A DNA stretch of 64,000 nt from Clostridia bacterium (GTDB lineage Bacteria > Bacillota > Clostridia > Monoglobales > Monoglobaceae). The position numbers were made by a program, and so were the translations under genes. Below the pieces are notes generated by a model. That model worked only from the letters and a program-made list of their open reading frames with translations. It had not been told where the DNA came from and did no database searches. Location: assembly GCA_017546165.1 (NCBI GenBank), contig JAFYXL010000014.1, forward strand, positions 30,736 to 94,735, written 5' to 3'. Within the stretch, counting starts at the first letter, position 1. Each line of letters opens with the position of its first letter. Positions 35,556 to 44,688 of the stretch are shown piece by piece.

Positions 35556-36070
35556 TGAAAAAGAAGACTAACACTCGCAGTATTGGAATAATGGCACTTT
35601 TTATTTCTATAGGACTTGTGCTACAGTATATAGAAAGCAGAATTCTGATTACACCACTTCCCGGCGGAAAGCTTGGTCTTACCAATATTGTATCTATTAT
35701 AAATATCTTTATGTTTGGTGGCAGAAATGCTCTGTTAATATCGGTATTCCGCAGCTTTTGGGGTTCACTCCTGACAGGCGGGGTTATGACAATGGCATAC
35801 AGTGTCACGGGAGCTTTCTTCTCATCCATTTCTATGTGGTTCATTAAGAAAATACTTTACCCCAAGGTAAGTATAATAGGTATAAGTATAATAGGTGCAG
35901 CTACACATAATGTATCTCAACTTATTGTAGCAGTTATATTTTACTCATCTGTTTATGTTATGTCATATCTACCGATACTACTTGTTTTGTCACTTGTTTC
36001 AGGTTTCATCACGGGCAGTGCAACACATATTTTTGCGAAACGCGCATTAAAGGAGGATATACGTATATGA
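35555..36070 (+). CDS. Gx transporter family / heptaprenyl diphosphate synthase component I-like protein
   Basis: The 171-residue protein has about five membrane helices and the family beginning ALFISIGLVLQYIES with PGGKLGLTNI. It was annotated in the past as heptaprenyl diphosphate synthase component I, but the fold looks like an ECF-type transporter substrate-binding subunit. It overlaps both neighbours (TGATG with the NusG-II gene, ATGA with maf), so all three are translated as a unit. Confidence 0.85.
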   Translation: MKKKTNTRSIGIMALFISIGLVLQYIESRILITPLPGGKLGLTNIVSIINIFMFGGRNALLISVFRSFWGSLLTGGVMTMAYSVTGAFFSSISMWFIKKILYPKVSIIGISIIGAATHNVSQLIVAVIFYSSVYVMSYLPILLVLSLVSGFITGSATHIFAKRALKEDIRI

Positions 36071-36654
36071 CCCGCATAATTCTTGCGTCAAACTCCCCAA
36101 GAAGAAAGCAGTTGCTTGAAAACCTGGGTTTAAAATTTGAAATTTTACCGGATAGCACTCCGGAACCTATGAATGATAGTATAAGACCTGATGAAATGGT
36201 TATGAATCTTGCAAAATTCAAAGGCGAAAATATTTTAAAACAATTAAACCCCAAAGAGGAAGCAATAATTATAGCCGCAGATACTGTTGTTGCAGTCAAT
36301 GACCGGATTTTGGGAAAACCAAAAACGAAAGAAGAAGCCTTTGAAATGCTGACACTTTTAAGTGGGAAATCACACTCTGTATATACAGGTGTTTATATAA
36401 TAGAAAATTCGTCAAAAAAATCAGCAAATTTTTACGAAAAAACAGAAGTATATTTCAAAAGCCTTGACATAAACGAAATTAAAGATTATATTAATATCGG
36501 GGAACCAATGGATAAAGCCGGTAGTTACGGGATCCAAAACTTTGGTTCGCTTTTTGTGGAAAAAATTCACGGCGATTACTTCAATGTTGTTGGACTTCCT
36601 GTTTGTCATTTAGGCAAGGTTTTAAAACAGGATTTTGGAATAAAATTCTTTTAA
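36067..36654 (+). CDS. maf: Maf family nucleotide pyrophosphatase
   Basis: Maf proteins hydrolyse non-canonical or excess nucleoside triphosphates and were first linked to septum formation. The 195-residue protein has the diagnostic ILASNSPRRKQLL at the start and AADTVVAVNDRILGKPK in the middle. It overlaps the upstream gene by four bases and precedes the mre cluster, a common arrangement. Confidence 0.95.
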   Translation: MTRIILASNSPRRKQLLENLGLKFEILPDSTPEPMNDSIRPDEMVMNLAKFKGENILKQLNPKEEAIIIAADTVVAVNDRILGKPKTKEEAFEMLTLLSGKSHSVYTGVYIIENSSKKSANFYEKTEVYFKSLDINEIKDYINIGEPMDKAGSYGIQNFGSLFVEKIHGDYFNVVGLPVCHLGKVLKQDFGIKFF

Positions 36655-36685
36655 ATACGAAAAATTAGAAAGAGTGGTTTTTGTT

Positions 36686-37681
36686 ATGATGTTAAACGAA
36701 ATTGGAATTGATCTTGGAACTTCAAATACCATAATTTATCTTAAAGGTAAAGGTATTGTTGTAAACGAACCTACCGTTGTTGCCGTAAGCAAAGCAACAG
36801 GCAAAGTTCATTCTATCGGCAAAGAAGCAGGTGATATGCTTGGCAGAACTCCTGTTGACATTCGTGCTCTCACACCAATCAAAGAGGGTGTTATTGCCAA
36901 CTTCGATATTACAGTTTCATTGCTTAAACACTTTATCAAAAAAGCAATAAACTCATCACTTCTCAAGCCAAAAGCAGTCATTTGCATACCATCACATATT
37001 ACCGATGTTGAAAAACGTGCAGTACGTGATGCAGTTTTGGCCGCAGGTGTAAAGGAAGTTTACCTTATTGAAAAATGTATGGCAGCAGCTATCGGTGCTG
37101 GGATCGAGGTAAACAAGCCTGTTGGTTCAATGGTAGTTGATATTGGTGGCGGAACAACAGAAATCGCTGTTGTATCCCTTGGTGGTGTTGTAGCAACTCA
37201 AAGTCTTAATATCGCCGGTCATACACTTGATAATGACATTATTCAGTTTATGAAGAAGAATCATAATTTGATAATCGGTGATATTACTGCCGAAGATATC
37301 AAAAAGACAATCGGTTCAGCTTGTCCGTTGAAAAACGAACTTTCAATGGATATAAAGGGTCGCGACCAGGTATCAGGCCTACCCAAAACTATTACCATCA
37401 ATTCAGCAGAAATACGTGAAGCTTTCCAGGAAAGCCTTGCGGGTATAATCGACGGTATTAAAACTGTTCTAGAAAAAACTCCACCTGAACTTGCAGCTGA
37501 TATTTTTGAATCAGGTATTGTTATGACCGGTGGCGGTTCAACCCTTAAGGGCCTTGGAAGACTTATAAACGTACATACCGAGATTCCTATTTTTATTGCG
37601 GAATCACCGGCAGAGTGCGTAGCGATCGGTGCCGGAAAGGCCCTTGAAGAAATGAGAACACTCAGAACTATCTTGAACTAA
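36686..37681 (+). CDS. mreB: Rod shape-determining actin homologue MreB
   Basis: This is a cytoskeletal ATPase that guides lateral wall synthesis. The 331-residue protein has the actin-fold motifs IGIDLGTSNT (phosphate 1), VVDIGGGTTEIAVV (phosphate 2) and GGGSTLKGL (adenosine). The ATG at 36686, or the one three bases later, is preferred over a GTG at 36674; AGAAAGAG is the only visible ribosome site and is rather far upstream. It is the first gene of mreBCD-mrdA. Confidence 0.95.
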   Translation: MMLNEIGIDLGTSNTIIYLKGKGIVVNEPTVVAVSKATGKVHSIGKEAGDMLGRTPVDIRALTPIKEGVIANFDITVSLLKHFIKKAINSSLLKPKAVICIPSHITDVEKRAVRDAVLAAGVKEVYLIEKCMAAAIGAGIEVNKPVGSMVVDIGGGTTEIAVVSLGGVVATQSLNIAGHTLDNDIIQFMKKNHNLIIGDITAEDIKKTIGSACPLKNELSMDIKGRDQVSGLPKTITINSAEIREAFQESLAGIIDGIKTVLEKTPPELAADIFESGIVMTGGGSTLKGLGRLINVHTEIPIFIAESPAECVAIGAGKALEEMRTLRTILN

Positions 37682-37715
37682 ATTCAATTGATTTTTAGGA
37701 GAGGAGACGCTTCTT

Positions 37716-38549
37716 TTGCGTAAAACCTTTAAGAATAAAACAGGATTCTGGCTTATTGTTACGGTTATCATTCTTAGTATTGCAATTGGGATTTTTAATG
37801 CAGCTTCAGATGTGACTATTTTTGAAGATGCAGCGGAGATAATATTTACCCCTGCGCAAAAGTTTTTTACAAATATAGGAAATGGCGTTTCAAATTTCTT
37901 CGGTTATTTTTCAGATAAAGATAAATTAAACGATGAGATTAAGCGTTTAAAAAATGAAAATGCTGACCTTAAGAAACAAATAAGCGAAAACGAAGCCAGC
38001 AAGCTTGAGAACGAACAGTTGCGAAAGCTTCTTAATTTAAAATCGAATAACACAGAGTTTGAACTTGAAACAGCGCAAGTCATCGCGCGCAGCCCCTCAA
38101 ATTGGTACAATACTTTGACTATTGACAAAGGGGCATCTGACGGAATTGCCCTAAATCAACCTGTTATTTCAGCAGGAAACACTTTGGTTGGCAGAATAAG
38201 CGAAGTAGGAACTACTTGGTCAAAGGTTACTCTTTTGACTGACCCTGAACACGCTGTCGGCTCACAAGTTTTGCGTTCAGGCGAATACGGAATTTGCGAG
38301 GGCGATGGGAGTCTTTCCTCTGATGGTGGCTGCAGACTTTCTTTTGTCTCAAAAAATGCCAATATTATTGTTGGTGACACGGTTATAACATCGGGTCTTG
38401 GGGGAGTATATCCAAAAGGGTTGGTAATAGGTAAAATACAAAAAATCAGACCGGATATTCAAGGCATTTCACAATATGCCGTAGTGAGTCCGGAGGCAGA
38501 TTTTAAAAATCTTCAAGCAGTCTTTGTTATTCAAAACGCTGCTTACTAG
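37716..38549 (+). CDS. mreC: Rod shape-determining protein MreC
   Basis: This bitopic membrane protein links MreB to the wall enzymes outside. The 277-residue protein has an N-terminal membrane helix (about 12-30), a coiled coil (about 68-105) and the beta-rich domain beginning near QVIARSPSNWYNTLTIDKG. It starts with TTG at 37716 behind GGAGAGGAG. Confidence 0.94.
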   Translation: MRKTFKNKTGFWLIVTVIILSIAIGIFNAASDVTIFEDAAEIIFTPAQKFFTNIGNGVSNFFGYFSDKDKLNDEIKRLKNENADLKKQISENEASKLENEQLRKLLNLKSNNTEFELETAQVIARSPSNWYNTLTIDKGASDGIALNQPVISAGNTLVGRISEVGTTWSKVTLLTDPEHAVGSQVLRSGEYGICEGDGSLSSDGGCRLSFVSKNANIIVGDTVITSGLGGVYPKGLVIGKIQKIRPDIQGISQYAVVSPEADFKNLQAVFVIQNAAY

Positions 38550-38582
38550 TTATCATAAATATCCCGAAAGGTTTGAATTTGA

Positions 38583-39059
38583 ATGAAGTATGTTTTTCAC
38601 GGTATATTTCTTGTGATTTTTTCTATCATTCAACCTACGTGGCTTGAATATATAGCGATATTCGGCGTAAAGCCAAATTTATTTTTAATATACACAGTTA
38701 TTATAAGCTGCTATTGCAGCAAAAAGGAAGGAGCCATTATTGGCTTCTTCTTTGGGTTGATTCTGGATTTGCTTACAGGAAACGCAATAGGCTTAAATGG
38801 GTGTTTGATGTTGCTTGTTGCTTTTTTTACGGCACATTTTTGCGAAAAAGTTATAAGAAATAATACACTTCCCAGTATAATGGTAATTGTTTTTGTGACA
38901 ACACTGTTTTACGAACTCTTGTATTATATAATTGCATTTTTAGGCGACCTTGACTTAGGTAATGCTCTTTTAAAAGTTTTAATTCCCGAATGCTTATATT
39001 GCAGTATAGCATCTATACCGCTTTATTATATTGTTCCAAAAACAGAAAAATCAGTCTGA
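38583..39059 (+). CDS. mreD: Rod shape-determining protein MreD
   Basis: The 158-residue protein has about five membrane helices. The FFFGLILDLLTGNAIGLNG segment is typical of the family. It lies between mreC and the PBP2 gene and forms part of the elongation complex. Confidence 0.92.
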   Translation: MKYVFHGIFLVIFSIIQPTWLEYIAIFGVKPNLFLIYTVIISCYCSKKEGAIIGFFFGLILDLLTGNAIGLNGCLMLLVAFFTAHFCEKVIRNNTLPSIMVIVFVTTLFYELLYYIIAFLGDLDLGNALLKVLIPECLYCSIASIPLYYIVPKTEKSV

Positions 39060-39112
39060 TAACAGATATTGGTTAGGGACTTTTGCATTACAAATCTATA
39101 AGGGTGAAATAA

Positions 39113-41146
39113 TTGGATAAAAAGGATTTAAACAAAAGATTTATATTTATATATACCCTCTTGGCGATTTTCACTGTTCTTTGCATTATACGCCTCTTCA
39201 ATTTGCAGATTGTTAATGGCGATGAATATAAGGAACAGGCCGAAAACCGTCTTGTTCGTGCGTGCACAATCAAAGCGCCACGAGGAGAAATTATGGATCG
39301 CTATGGTGTTCCTCTTGTTACAAACAATATGGGCTATTATATTCTTATCCAAAGTATTGACAAGAAAAACAGTACCTTAAATGAAACAATTTCATCACTT
39401 GTGGACATATGTAAAGCTGACGGTGTTGAATATTTTGACGATTTTCCTATCTCAAAACCCCCGTATAAATTTACCTTTTCGGGAAATACCGCAAGAGATG
39501 ACCTGGAAGAATGGAAAGACGAAAACGACCTTAAGAAATTTGAATCGCCTGAAGAAATAATGAATTATTATTTTGAAGAGTATGACATTTCTGAACATTT
39601 TAACGCAGAAAAAGCAAGAGATATAGTAGCTGTAAGATACACTATGGAAACAAAAAACTTTAGTGTTATGAATCCATATACTTTTGCAAATGATATTTCT
39701 ATGAATACTGTGCAAAAAATCAAAGAGTGTTCATTCAATTTAAAAGGTGTCAGTGTTGAAATTGAACCTGTTCGTGAATATCCTTATGGTTCTATGGCTG
39801 CACATATCCTTGGACGTACAGACATAATCTATCGGGAAGAATATCTTGAGCTTCGCGACCAGGGTTATGGTATGAATGATATTATCGGCAAAGACGGTCT
39901 TGAAAAAGTACTTGAAAAGCATCTCAAAGGTAAAGATGGATATAAAAGGGTTGAACAAACCAGATCCGGTTCCATTTCACAAACACTTAACGTCAAAGAA
40001 GCTGAAACAAGTAATTATGCCGTTTTAACACTTGATGCAGGGCTTCAAAAAGTGGCGGAGGAAGCTCTTGCTGAAAATATTACCGCAACAAGGGCTGAAA
40101 AGGGATTTGATTGTTATAGTGGAGCTGCTGTAGCTGTTGAGATTTCCACAGGTGACGTCTTAGCAATGGCATCCCTCCCTGGATATGCACCAACAGAATA
40201 TACAAAATCTTATAACAAACTTCTCAATGACCCACACAAACCCCTTTTTAACAGAGCTTTGGACGGAGCATATACGCCCGGTTCGACATTCAAACCACTT
40301 GTTGCAATTGCTGCACTTGAAGAGGGGATTATAAGTCCTACCGAAATAATAGAGGACAAGGGTGTATATACTTATTATGCGCCGTCTTATCAACCTACCT
40401 GTCTTATATGGAAAAACACAGGCGAAACACACGGACCTATTAATGTTTCAGAGGCTATTGGTGTTTCCTGCAATTATTTTTTCTTTGATGTAGGCAGAAG
40501 ATTAACTATTGACACTTTAGAAAAATACGCTCACCTTTTTGGTCTTGGCGAAAAAACCGGAATTGAACTTTCAGAATCAAACGGTATTGTAGCAGGCCCT
40601 GAATATAGGGACAAATTGGATATGGAATGGTATCCGGGAGATACACTCCAAGCAGCTATTGGTCAATCTGACAATATGTTTACCCCTGCACAGCTGGCAA
40701 GTTATGTAAGCACAGTTTTAAACAAGGGTAATCGTTATGCCCTCAGGCTCGTAAAAGAAGTACGTAGTTATAAAACCGGTGAAATTGTATATAAAAATGA
40801 CCCTAAGGTTATTTCCCAGATTGAAATATCAGATTCAACAGTTGCAGCTGTTAAAGATGGTATGAGAAGAGTTACCGAAGATGGTACTGCTAAAGTAGTA
40901 TTTGATGACTTTCCTGTGGCAGTAGGAGGTAAAACCGGTACAGCGGAAGTAGGTAGCGGAAGCGATACAGTTCTTTTTGTTGGCTTTGCACCATATGAAA
41001 ATCCACAGATTGCTGTAGCAATAGTTCTGGAACACGGTGCAACAAGTAGTTATGCTGCAAGAGTTGCAAGGTCTATGTTTGAATACTATCTTGGTCTTTC
41101 CGATGTTATTGACGAGATTTATCCTGTAAATCAACTTTTGAAATAA
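39113..41146 (+). CDS. mrdA: Penicillin-binding protein 2 (elongasome transpeptidase)
   Basis: This class B PBP cross-links peptidoglycan during elongation. The 677-residue protein has one N-terminal helix (about 10-30), a pedestal domain with the APRGEIMDRYG motif, and the transpeptidase domain with PGSTFKP (nucleophile Ser), SCN and KTGTAE. It starts with TTG at 39113 behind AGGGTG. Neighbouring mreBCD identify it as the elongation enzyme; the usual partner gene rodA is not in this cluster. Confidence 0.95.
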   Translation: MDKKDLNKRFIFIYTLLAIFTVLCIIRLFNLQIVNGDEYKEQAENRLVRACTIKAPRGEIMDRYGVPLVTNNMGYYILIQSIDKKNSTLNETISSLVDICKADGVEYFDDFPISKPPYKFTFSGNTARDDLEEWKDENDLKKFESPEEIMNYYFEEYDISEHFNAEKARDIVAVRYTMETKNFSVMNPYTFANDISMNTVQKIKECSFNLKGVSVEIEPVREYPYGSMAAHILGRTDIIYREEYLELRDQGYGMNDIIGKDGLEKVLEKHLKGKDGYKRVEQTRSGSISQTLNVKEAETSNYAVLTLDAGLQKVAEEALAENITATRAEKGFDCYSGAAVAVEISTGDVLAMASLPGYAPTEYTKSYNKLLNDPHKPLFNRALDGAYTPGSTFKPLVAIAALEEGIISPTEIIEDKGVYTYYAPSYQPTCLIWKNTGETHGPINVSEAIGVSCNYFFFDVGRRLTIDTLEKYAHLFGLGEKTGIELSESNGIVAGPEYRDKLDMEWYPGDTLQAAIGQSDNMFTPAQLASYVSTVLNKGNRYALRLVKEVRSYKTGEIVYKNDPKVISQIEISDSTVAAVKDGMRRVTEDGTAKVVFDDFPVAVGGKTGTAEVGSGSDTVLFVGFAPYENPQIAVAIVLEHGATSSYAARVARSMFEYYLGLSDVIDEIYPVNQLLK

Positions 41147-41167
41147 TCAGAGAAAGGAATATCTAAT

Positions 41168-41851
41168 ATGAACAACGAAACAATTGTTTTGAAGCTTTAT
41201 AAAGAAGGAATGGTAGTTTACATCACTAAAGAATTACCTTTTGAAGATATAAAAAATTTGGTTTGCGAAAAGTTTGGTAAATCTGAGAATTTTTTTAAAG
41301 GACTCCCTTTAAAGGTAGGTTTTAAAGGAATTGAATTGAGTTTTGAACAACTTAATGACCTAATTGGTGCAATCTCAAATTCTATTGGTTGCAAAGCAGT
41401 ACTTTGGGAAAACCCTGAGCCTGAAGAATCTTTTGAAAAAGAAGAATCCAAAAAGGATTTATCCGGTGAAGAAATATTAGACAACGCATTTAAAATTGCA
41501 ATTGAGGATGAGTTTACCAAGTTTTACACAAAAACAATACGATCAGGACAGCTTCTTGAATCCGACGGCAACATTGTAGTGATTGGGGATGTAAATCCCG
41601 GAGCTGAGCTTGTTGCAACAGGCAATATCGTAATTATGGGAAGTGTAAAAGGGACGGTACACGCAGGGGCAAAAGGCAATCGAGAAGCAATTGTTGCCGC
41701 TCTTAACCTCTCTCCAACCCAGCTAAGAATAGCAGATGTAATCACACGTTCACCTGATGAAGAGGACACTCTGCACGGAGCTGCACCCGAGATTGCATAT
41801 ATAAAAAACAACCATATTTTTATCGAAGAAATTTTGCAAAAACGCAAATAA
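41168..41851 (+). CDS. minC: Septum site-determining protein MinC
   Basis: MinC inhibits FtsZ assembly away from mid-cell. The 227-residue protein has the N-terminal FtsZ-binding domain, an acidic linker (about 78-98) and the C-terminal beta-helix with SGQLLESDGNIVVIGDVNPGAE, which binds MinD. It follows mrdA after 21 bases. Confidence 0.95.
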   Translation: MNNETIVLKLYKEGMVVYITKELPFEDIKNLVCEKFGKSENFFKGLPLKVGFKGIELSFEQLNDLIGAISNSIGCKAVLWENPEPEESFEKEESKKDLSGEEILDNAFKIAIEDEFTKFYTKTIRSGQLLESDGNIVVIGDVNPGAELVATGNIVIMGSVKGTVHAGAKGNREAIVAALNLSPTQLRIADVITRSPDEEDTLHGAAPEIAYIKNNHIFIEEILQKRK

Positions 41852-41855
41852 TATT

Positions 41856-41884
41856 TTGACAATTGTATTATTTTGTGTTAATAT
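41856..41884 (+). promoter_or_regulatory. Internal promoter before minD
   Basis: TTGACA (41856-41861) and TAATAT (41879-41884) are 17 bases apart in the minC-minD gap. It would allow minDE and mgsA to be expressed apart from mreBCD. Confidence 0.65.
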
Positions 41885-41922
41885 GGAATGGATAGAATTA
41901 AAACGCATATGGAGGTCTTTAA

Positions 41923-42717
41923 ATGTCACAGGTAATTGTTATCACTTCCGGCAAAGGCGGGGTTGGCAAGACTACAACTACTGCCAATCTTGGTGTTGGA
42001 CTTGCAAAACTTGGCAAAAAAGTAGTCCTTATAGATACAGATATTGGTCTTCGTAACCTTGATGTTGTTCTCGGACTCGAGAACCGTATAGTATATGATT
42101 TGGTTGATGTTGTTACAGGTGTTTGCAAACCTAAGCAGGCTGCCATTAAAGATAAACGCTTTGATGGACTTTTTCTTATTCCTGCGGCACAAACAAAGGA
42201 TAAGGATGCTGTAACTGTCGAACAAATGCAGGAACTTTGTGAAAAACTAAAAAAAGAATATGACTTTATTATTATAGACTGTCCTGCAGGCATAGAACAA
42301 GGCTTTAAAAACGCCATTGCCGGCGCAGACAAAGCTTTAATTGTTACAACTCCTGAGGTTTCAGCTGTTCGTGATGCTGATAGAATAATTGGCCTCTTGG
42401 AAGCTAATGAAATTTACGACCATTACCTCATTATCAACAGAATTCGTCCTGATATGGTAAGACGTGGCGATATGATGAATGTTGATGATATTATGGAAAT
42501 CCTTAATATTAATCTTATCGGTATTGTTCCGGACGACCAGGATATTATTGTTTCAACCAACAAGGGTGAACCGGCTGTTGTTAATCCAAAATCAATGGCA
42601 GGTCAAGGTTACCGCAATATTACTGAACGTCTTAACGGCAACAATGTTCCACTTATGGATCTTGACAGCAATACCTTGCTTGGTAAAATCAAAAAGATTT
42701 TCAGCAAAAAGCAGTAG
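41923..42717 (+). CDS. minD: Septum site-determining ATPase MinD
   Basis: This membrane-associated ATPase recruits MinC. The 264-residue protein has the deviant Walker A GKGGVGKTT (about 10-18), and a C-terminal amphipathic helix LLGKIKKIFSKKQ for membrane binding. With minE present, an oscillating Min system of the E. coli type is expected. Confidence 0.97.
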   Translation: MSQVIVITSGKGGVGKTTTTANLGVGLAKLGKKVVLIDTDIGLRNLDVVLGLENRIVYDLVDVVTGVCKPKQAAIKDKRFDGLFLIPAAQTKDKDAVTVEQMQELCEKLKKEYDFIIIDCPAGIEQGFKNAIAGADKALIVTTPEVSAVRDADRIIGLLEANEIYDHYLIINRIRPDMVRRGDMMNVDDIMEILNINLIGIVPDDQDIIVSTNKGEPAVVNPKSMAGQGYRNITERLNGNNVPLMDLDSNTLLGKIKKIFSKKQ

Positions 42718-42752
42718 TCTTTAAACAATTTTGATTTTAAGGAGAGAAAAAA

Positions 42753-43028
42753 ATGCTGGATTTGTCTAGAATTTTTGGCAGAAAAAACAATTCCAAAGAT
42801 GCAGCAAAAGATAGATTGAAGCTTGTCCTGGTTCATGACCGCGCAAATGTATCACCGGAATTTTTAAAAACCATAAAAGATGAAATTATGCAAGTTCTTG
42901 CAAAATACATGGATGTTACAGATGGAGAGCTGGATATAAACATTACAACTGCTCAAAGTGAAGATGGAAAATCAAGAGTTCCTGCAATTACTGCAAACAT
43001 CCCCATTAAAAGCATAAAACAAAAATAA
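42753..43028 (+). CDS. minE: Min system topological factor MinE
   Basis: MinE stimulates the MinD ATPase and confines MinC to the poles. The 91-residue protein has the amphipathic beginning MLDLSRIFGR, the MinD-binding segment AKDRLKLVLVHDRA and the beta dimerisation domain. Length is normal. Confidence 0.95.
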   Translation: MLDLSRIFGRKNNSKDAAKDRLKLVLVHDRANVSPEFLKTIKDEIMQVLAKYMDVTDGELDINITTAQSEDGKSRVPAITANIPIKSIKQK

Positions 43029-43061
43029 CCTAAAATTTATATATCAGATTAGGAGGCCGAA

Positions 43062-43472
43062 ATGAACATAGCATTAATCGCGCACGATAAGAAAAAAGAA
43101 CTAATGGTAGATTTTTGTATTGCCTACAAAGGCATTTTAAGTAAACATAACCTTTGCGCAACAGGAACGACAGGCGGACTTATCTCAGATGCGACAGGTC
43201 TTTCGGTCAATCTGTTTCTCTCCGGACCTCAAGGCGGTGACCAACAGATTGGTGCAAGAATTGCATATAACGAAATTGACCTTGTGCTTTTCTTTCGTGA
43301 CCCTCTTACTGCACAACCACACGAACCTGATGTTTCAGCTCTTTTCAGACTTTGTGATGTGCATAACATTCCTCTTGCTACAAACAGTGCAACAGCCGAG
43401 GTTTTGATACAAGGTCTTGAACGCGGCGACCTTGCTTGGCGTGATATTGTTAACCCTAAAAATTCTAAATAA
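43062..43472 (+). CDS. mgsA: Methylglyoxal synthase
   Basis: This enzyme converts dihydroxyacetone phosphate to methylglyoxal and phosphate, an overflow route from glycolysis. The 136-residue protein has [10 protein letters not shown], the phosphate site [22 protein letters not shown] and [15 protein letters not shown] with the catalytic Asp/His. It follows minE, a common order in Clostridia, where rodA often lies between. Confidence 0.95.
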   Translation: MNIALIAHDKKKELMVDFCIAYKGILSKHNLCATGTTGGLISDATGLSVNLFLSGPQGGDQQIGARIAYNEIDLVLFFRDPLTAQPHEPDVSALFRLCDVHNIPLATNSATAEVLIQGLERGDLAWRDIVNPKNSK

Positions 43473-43503
43473 TATAATATTTGAAATTTTTTCAAAAAAA
43501 TAC

Positions 43504-43532
43504 TTGCATTTTATCAAAAAGTGTGTTATACT
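43504..43532 (+). promoter_or_regulatory. Promoter of rplS
   Basis: TTGCAT (43504-43509) and TATACT (43527-43532) with 17-base spacing lie about 90 bases upstream of rplS. Confidence 0.75.
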
Positions 43533-43537
43533 TTTTG

Positions 43538-43620
43538 AGTTGATTATGGGTAGTCCTCTGTTTACTGCTTTATCTGGAAGCTGTATGATATGAATACCTG
43601 AAAAAGAAAGGATGTAAAAA
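43538..43620 (+). promoter_or_regulatory. Probable L19 ribosomal-protein leader
   Basis: The roughly 80-base untranslated leader of rplS can close on itself through GGGTA (from 43548) and TACCT near 43597. It holds an inner CTGTTTACTGC...GGAAGCTGT element. Autoregulatory L19 leaders are known in Firmicutes at this position. The assignment rests on position and outline, not on a covariance match. Confidence 0.5.
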
Positions 43621-43962
43621 ATGAACATTTTAGACCAGATTACACAGGATCAGATCAGAACAGATCTTCCACAGCTTAACATCGGTGACACAGTTCGCGT
43701 TTATGTTAAGGTAAAAGAAGGAAACAGAGAAAGAATTCAGATGTTCGAAGGAACAATCATCAAGAAGAATCACGGTGGAATTCGTGAAACATTTACTGTA
43801 AGAAGAATTTCTTACGGTGTTGGTGTTGAAAGAACATTCCCTGTAAACTCACCTAATATTGACCGTATCGAAGTTTCAAGACGCGGTAAAGTTAGACGTG
43901 CTAAGCTCTACTATCTCCGTGATAGAGTTGGTAAAGCTGCAAAGGTTAAAGAAAGAATTTAA
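43621..43962 (+). CDS. rplS: 50S ribosomal protein L19
   Basis: This protein lies at the interface of the ribosomal subunits. The 113-residue protein has [23 protein letters not shown] and [15 protein letters not shown], the L19 signature. AGAAAGG precedes the ATG. A hairpin terminator follows. Confidence 0.98.
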   Translation: MNILDQITQDQIRTDLPQLNIGDTVRVYVKVKEGNRERIQMFEGTIIKKNHGGIRETFTVRRISYGVGVERTFPVNSPNIDRIEVSRRGKVRRAKLYYLRDRVGKAAKVKERI

Positions 43963-43968
43963 CGAATC

Positions 43969-44006
43969 AATATGGCGGGTATTATTTTAATACTCGCCAT
44001 ATTTTC
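43969..44006 (+). terminator. Terminator after rplS
   Basis: AATATGGCG (43969-43977) pairs with CGCCATATT (43995-44003), the stem extending inward over GTATTA/TAATAC, and is followed by a T-rich tract. Confidence 0.78.
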
Positions 44007-44033
44007 ATATTTTTTAGAAAGGTCGTGTCAAAT

Positions 44034-44672
44034 ATGGAAGAAAATGAAAAGAATATAAATAATATCCCTGAAACAGATATTACTGTTGAAGAAGCTCCTA
44101 AAAAAAATAGTTTTATGAAAGAAATACGCGAATGGATTCAAGCAATTGTAATCGCATTGGTTGTAGCATTTTTATTGCGTAATTATGTGTTGACCCTTGC
44201 AAAGGTTGATGGCCAATCTATGGAACCTACCCTTCAGCATTCAGACAGACTTTATGTAAATCGAGTTGCTTACACACCTCAAAAAGGTGACGTTATAATT
44301 TTTGAACCTGCATCAGATCCTGGTAGGCCTTATATAAAAAGAGTTATCGCAACCGAAGGCGATAAGCTTTATATTGACTTTGAAACAGGCGATGTATATT
44401 TAAACGGCAATTTAATTGACGAGCCTTATATCAGTGAACCAACACATCTCAGAGGCTCATATATTGACTTTTTGATTATGAGTGGGAATTATAGCAAAGA
44501 AAACCCTATTGAGATTAAAGAAGGCTATTTTTGGGCAATGGGCGACAACCGAAACGCAAGCAAAGATAGCCGTGAACTCGGACAAATTCCAGTTGACGAA
44601 CTTATAGGACACGCAACTTTCAGATTTTGGCCGCTTGATAATTTGGGTACAGTAGATTACGACGAGGAGTAA
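44034..44672 (+). CDS. lepB: Signal peptidase I
   Basis: This membrane protease removes signal peptides from secreted proteins. The 212-residue protein has an acidic N-terminal tail, one membrane helix (about 40-58), the catalytic Ser in DGQSMEPTL, the catalytic Lys in YIKRVIATEGD, and the box E motif GDNRNASKDSRELG. The ATG at 44034 is preferred over a GTG nine bases earlier because AGAAAGG would be too close to the GTG. Confidence 0.95.
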   Translation: MEENEKNINNIPETDITVEEAPKKNSFMKEIREWIQAIVIALVVAFLLRNYVLTLAKVDGQSMEPTLQHSDRLYVNRVAYTPQKGDVIIFEPASDPGRPYIKRVIATEGDKLYIDFETGDVYLNGNLIDEPYISEPTHLRGSYIDFLIMSGNYSKENPIEIKEGYFWAMGDNRNASKDSRELGQIPVDELIGHATFRFWPLDNLGTVDYDEE

Positions 44673-44688
44673 GAAAAAGAGGTAAATT

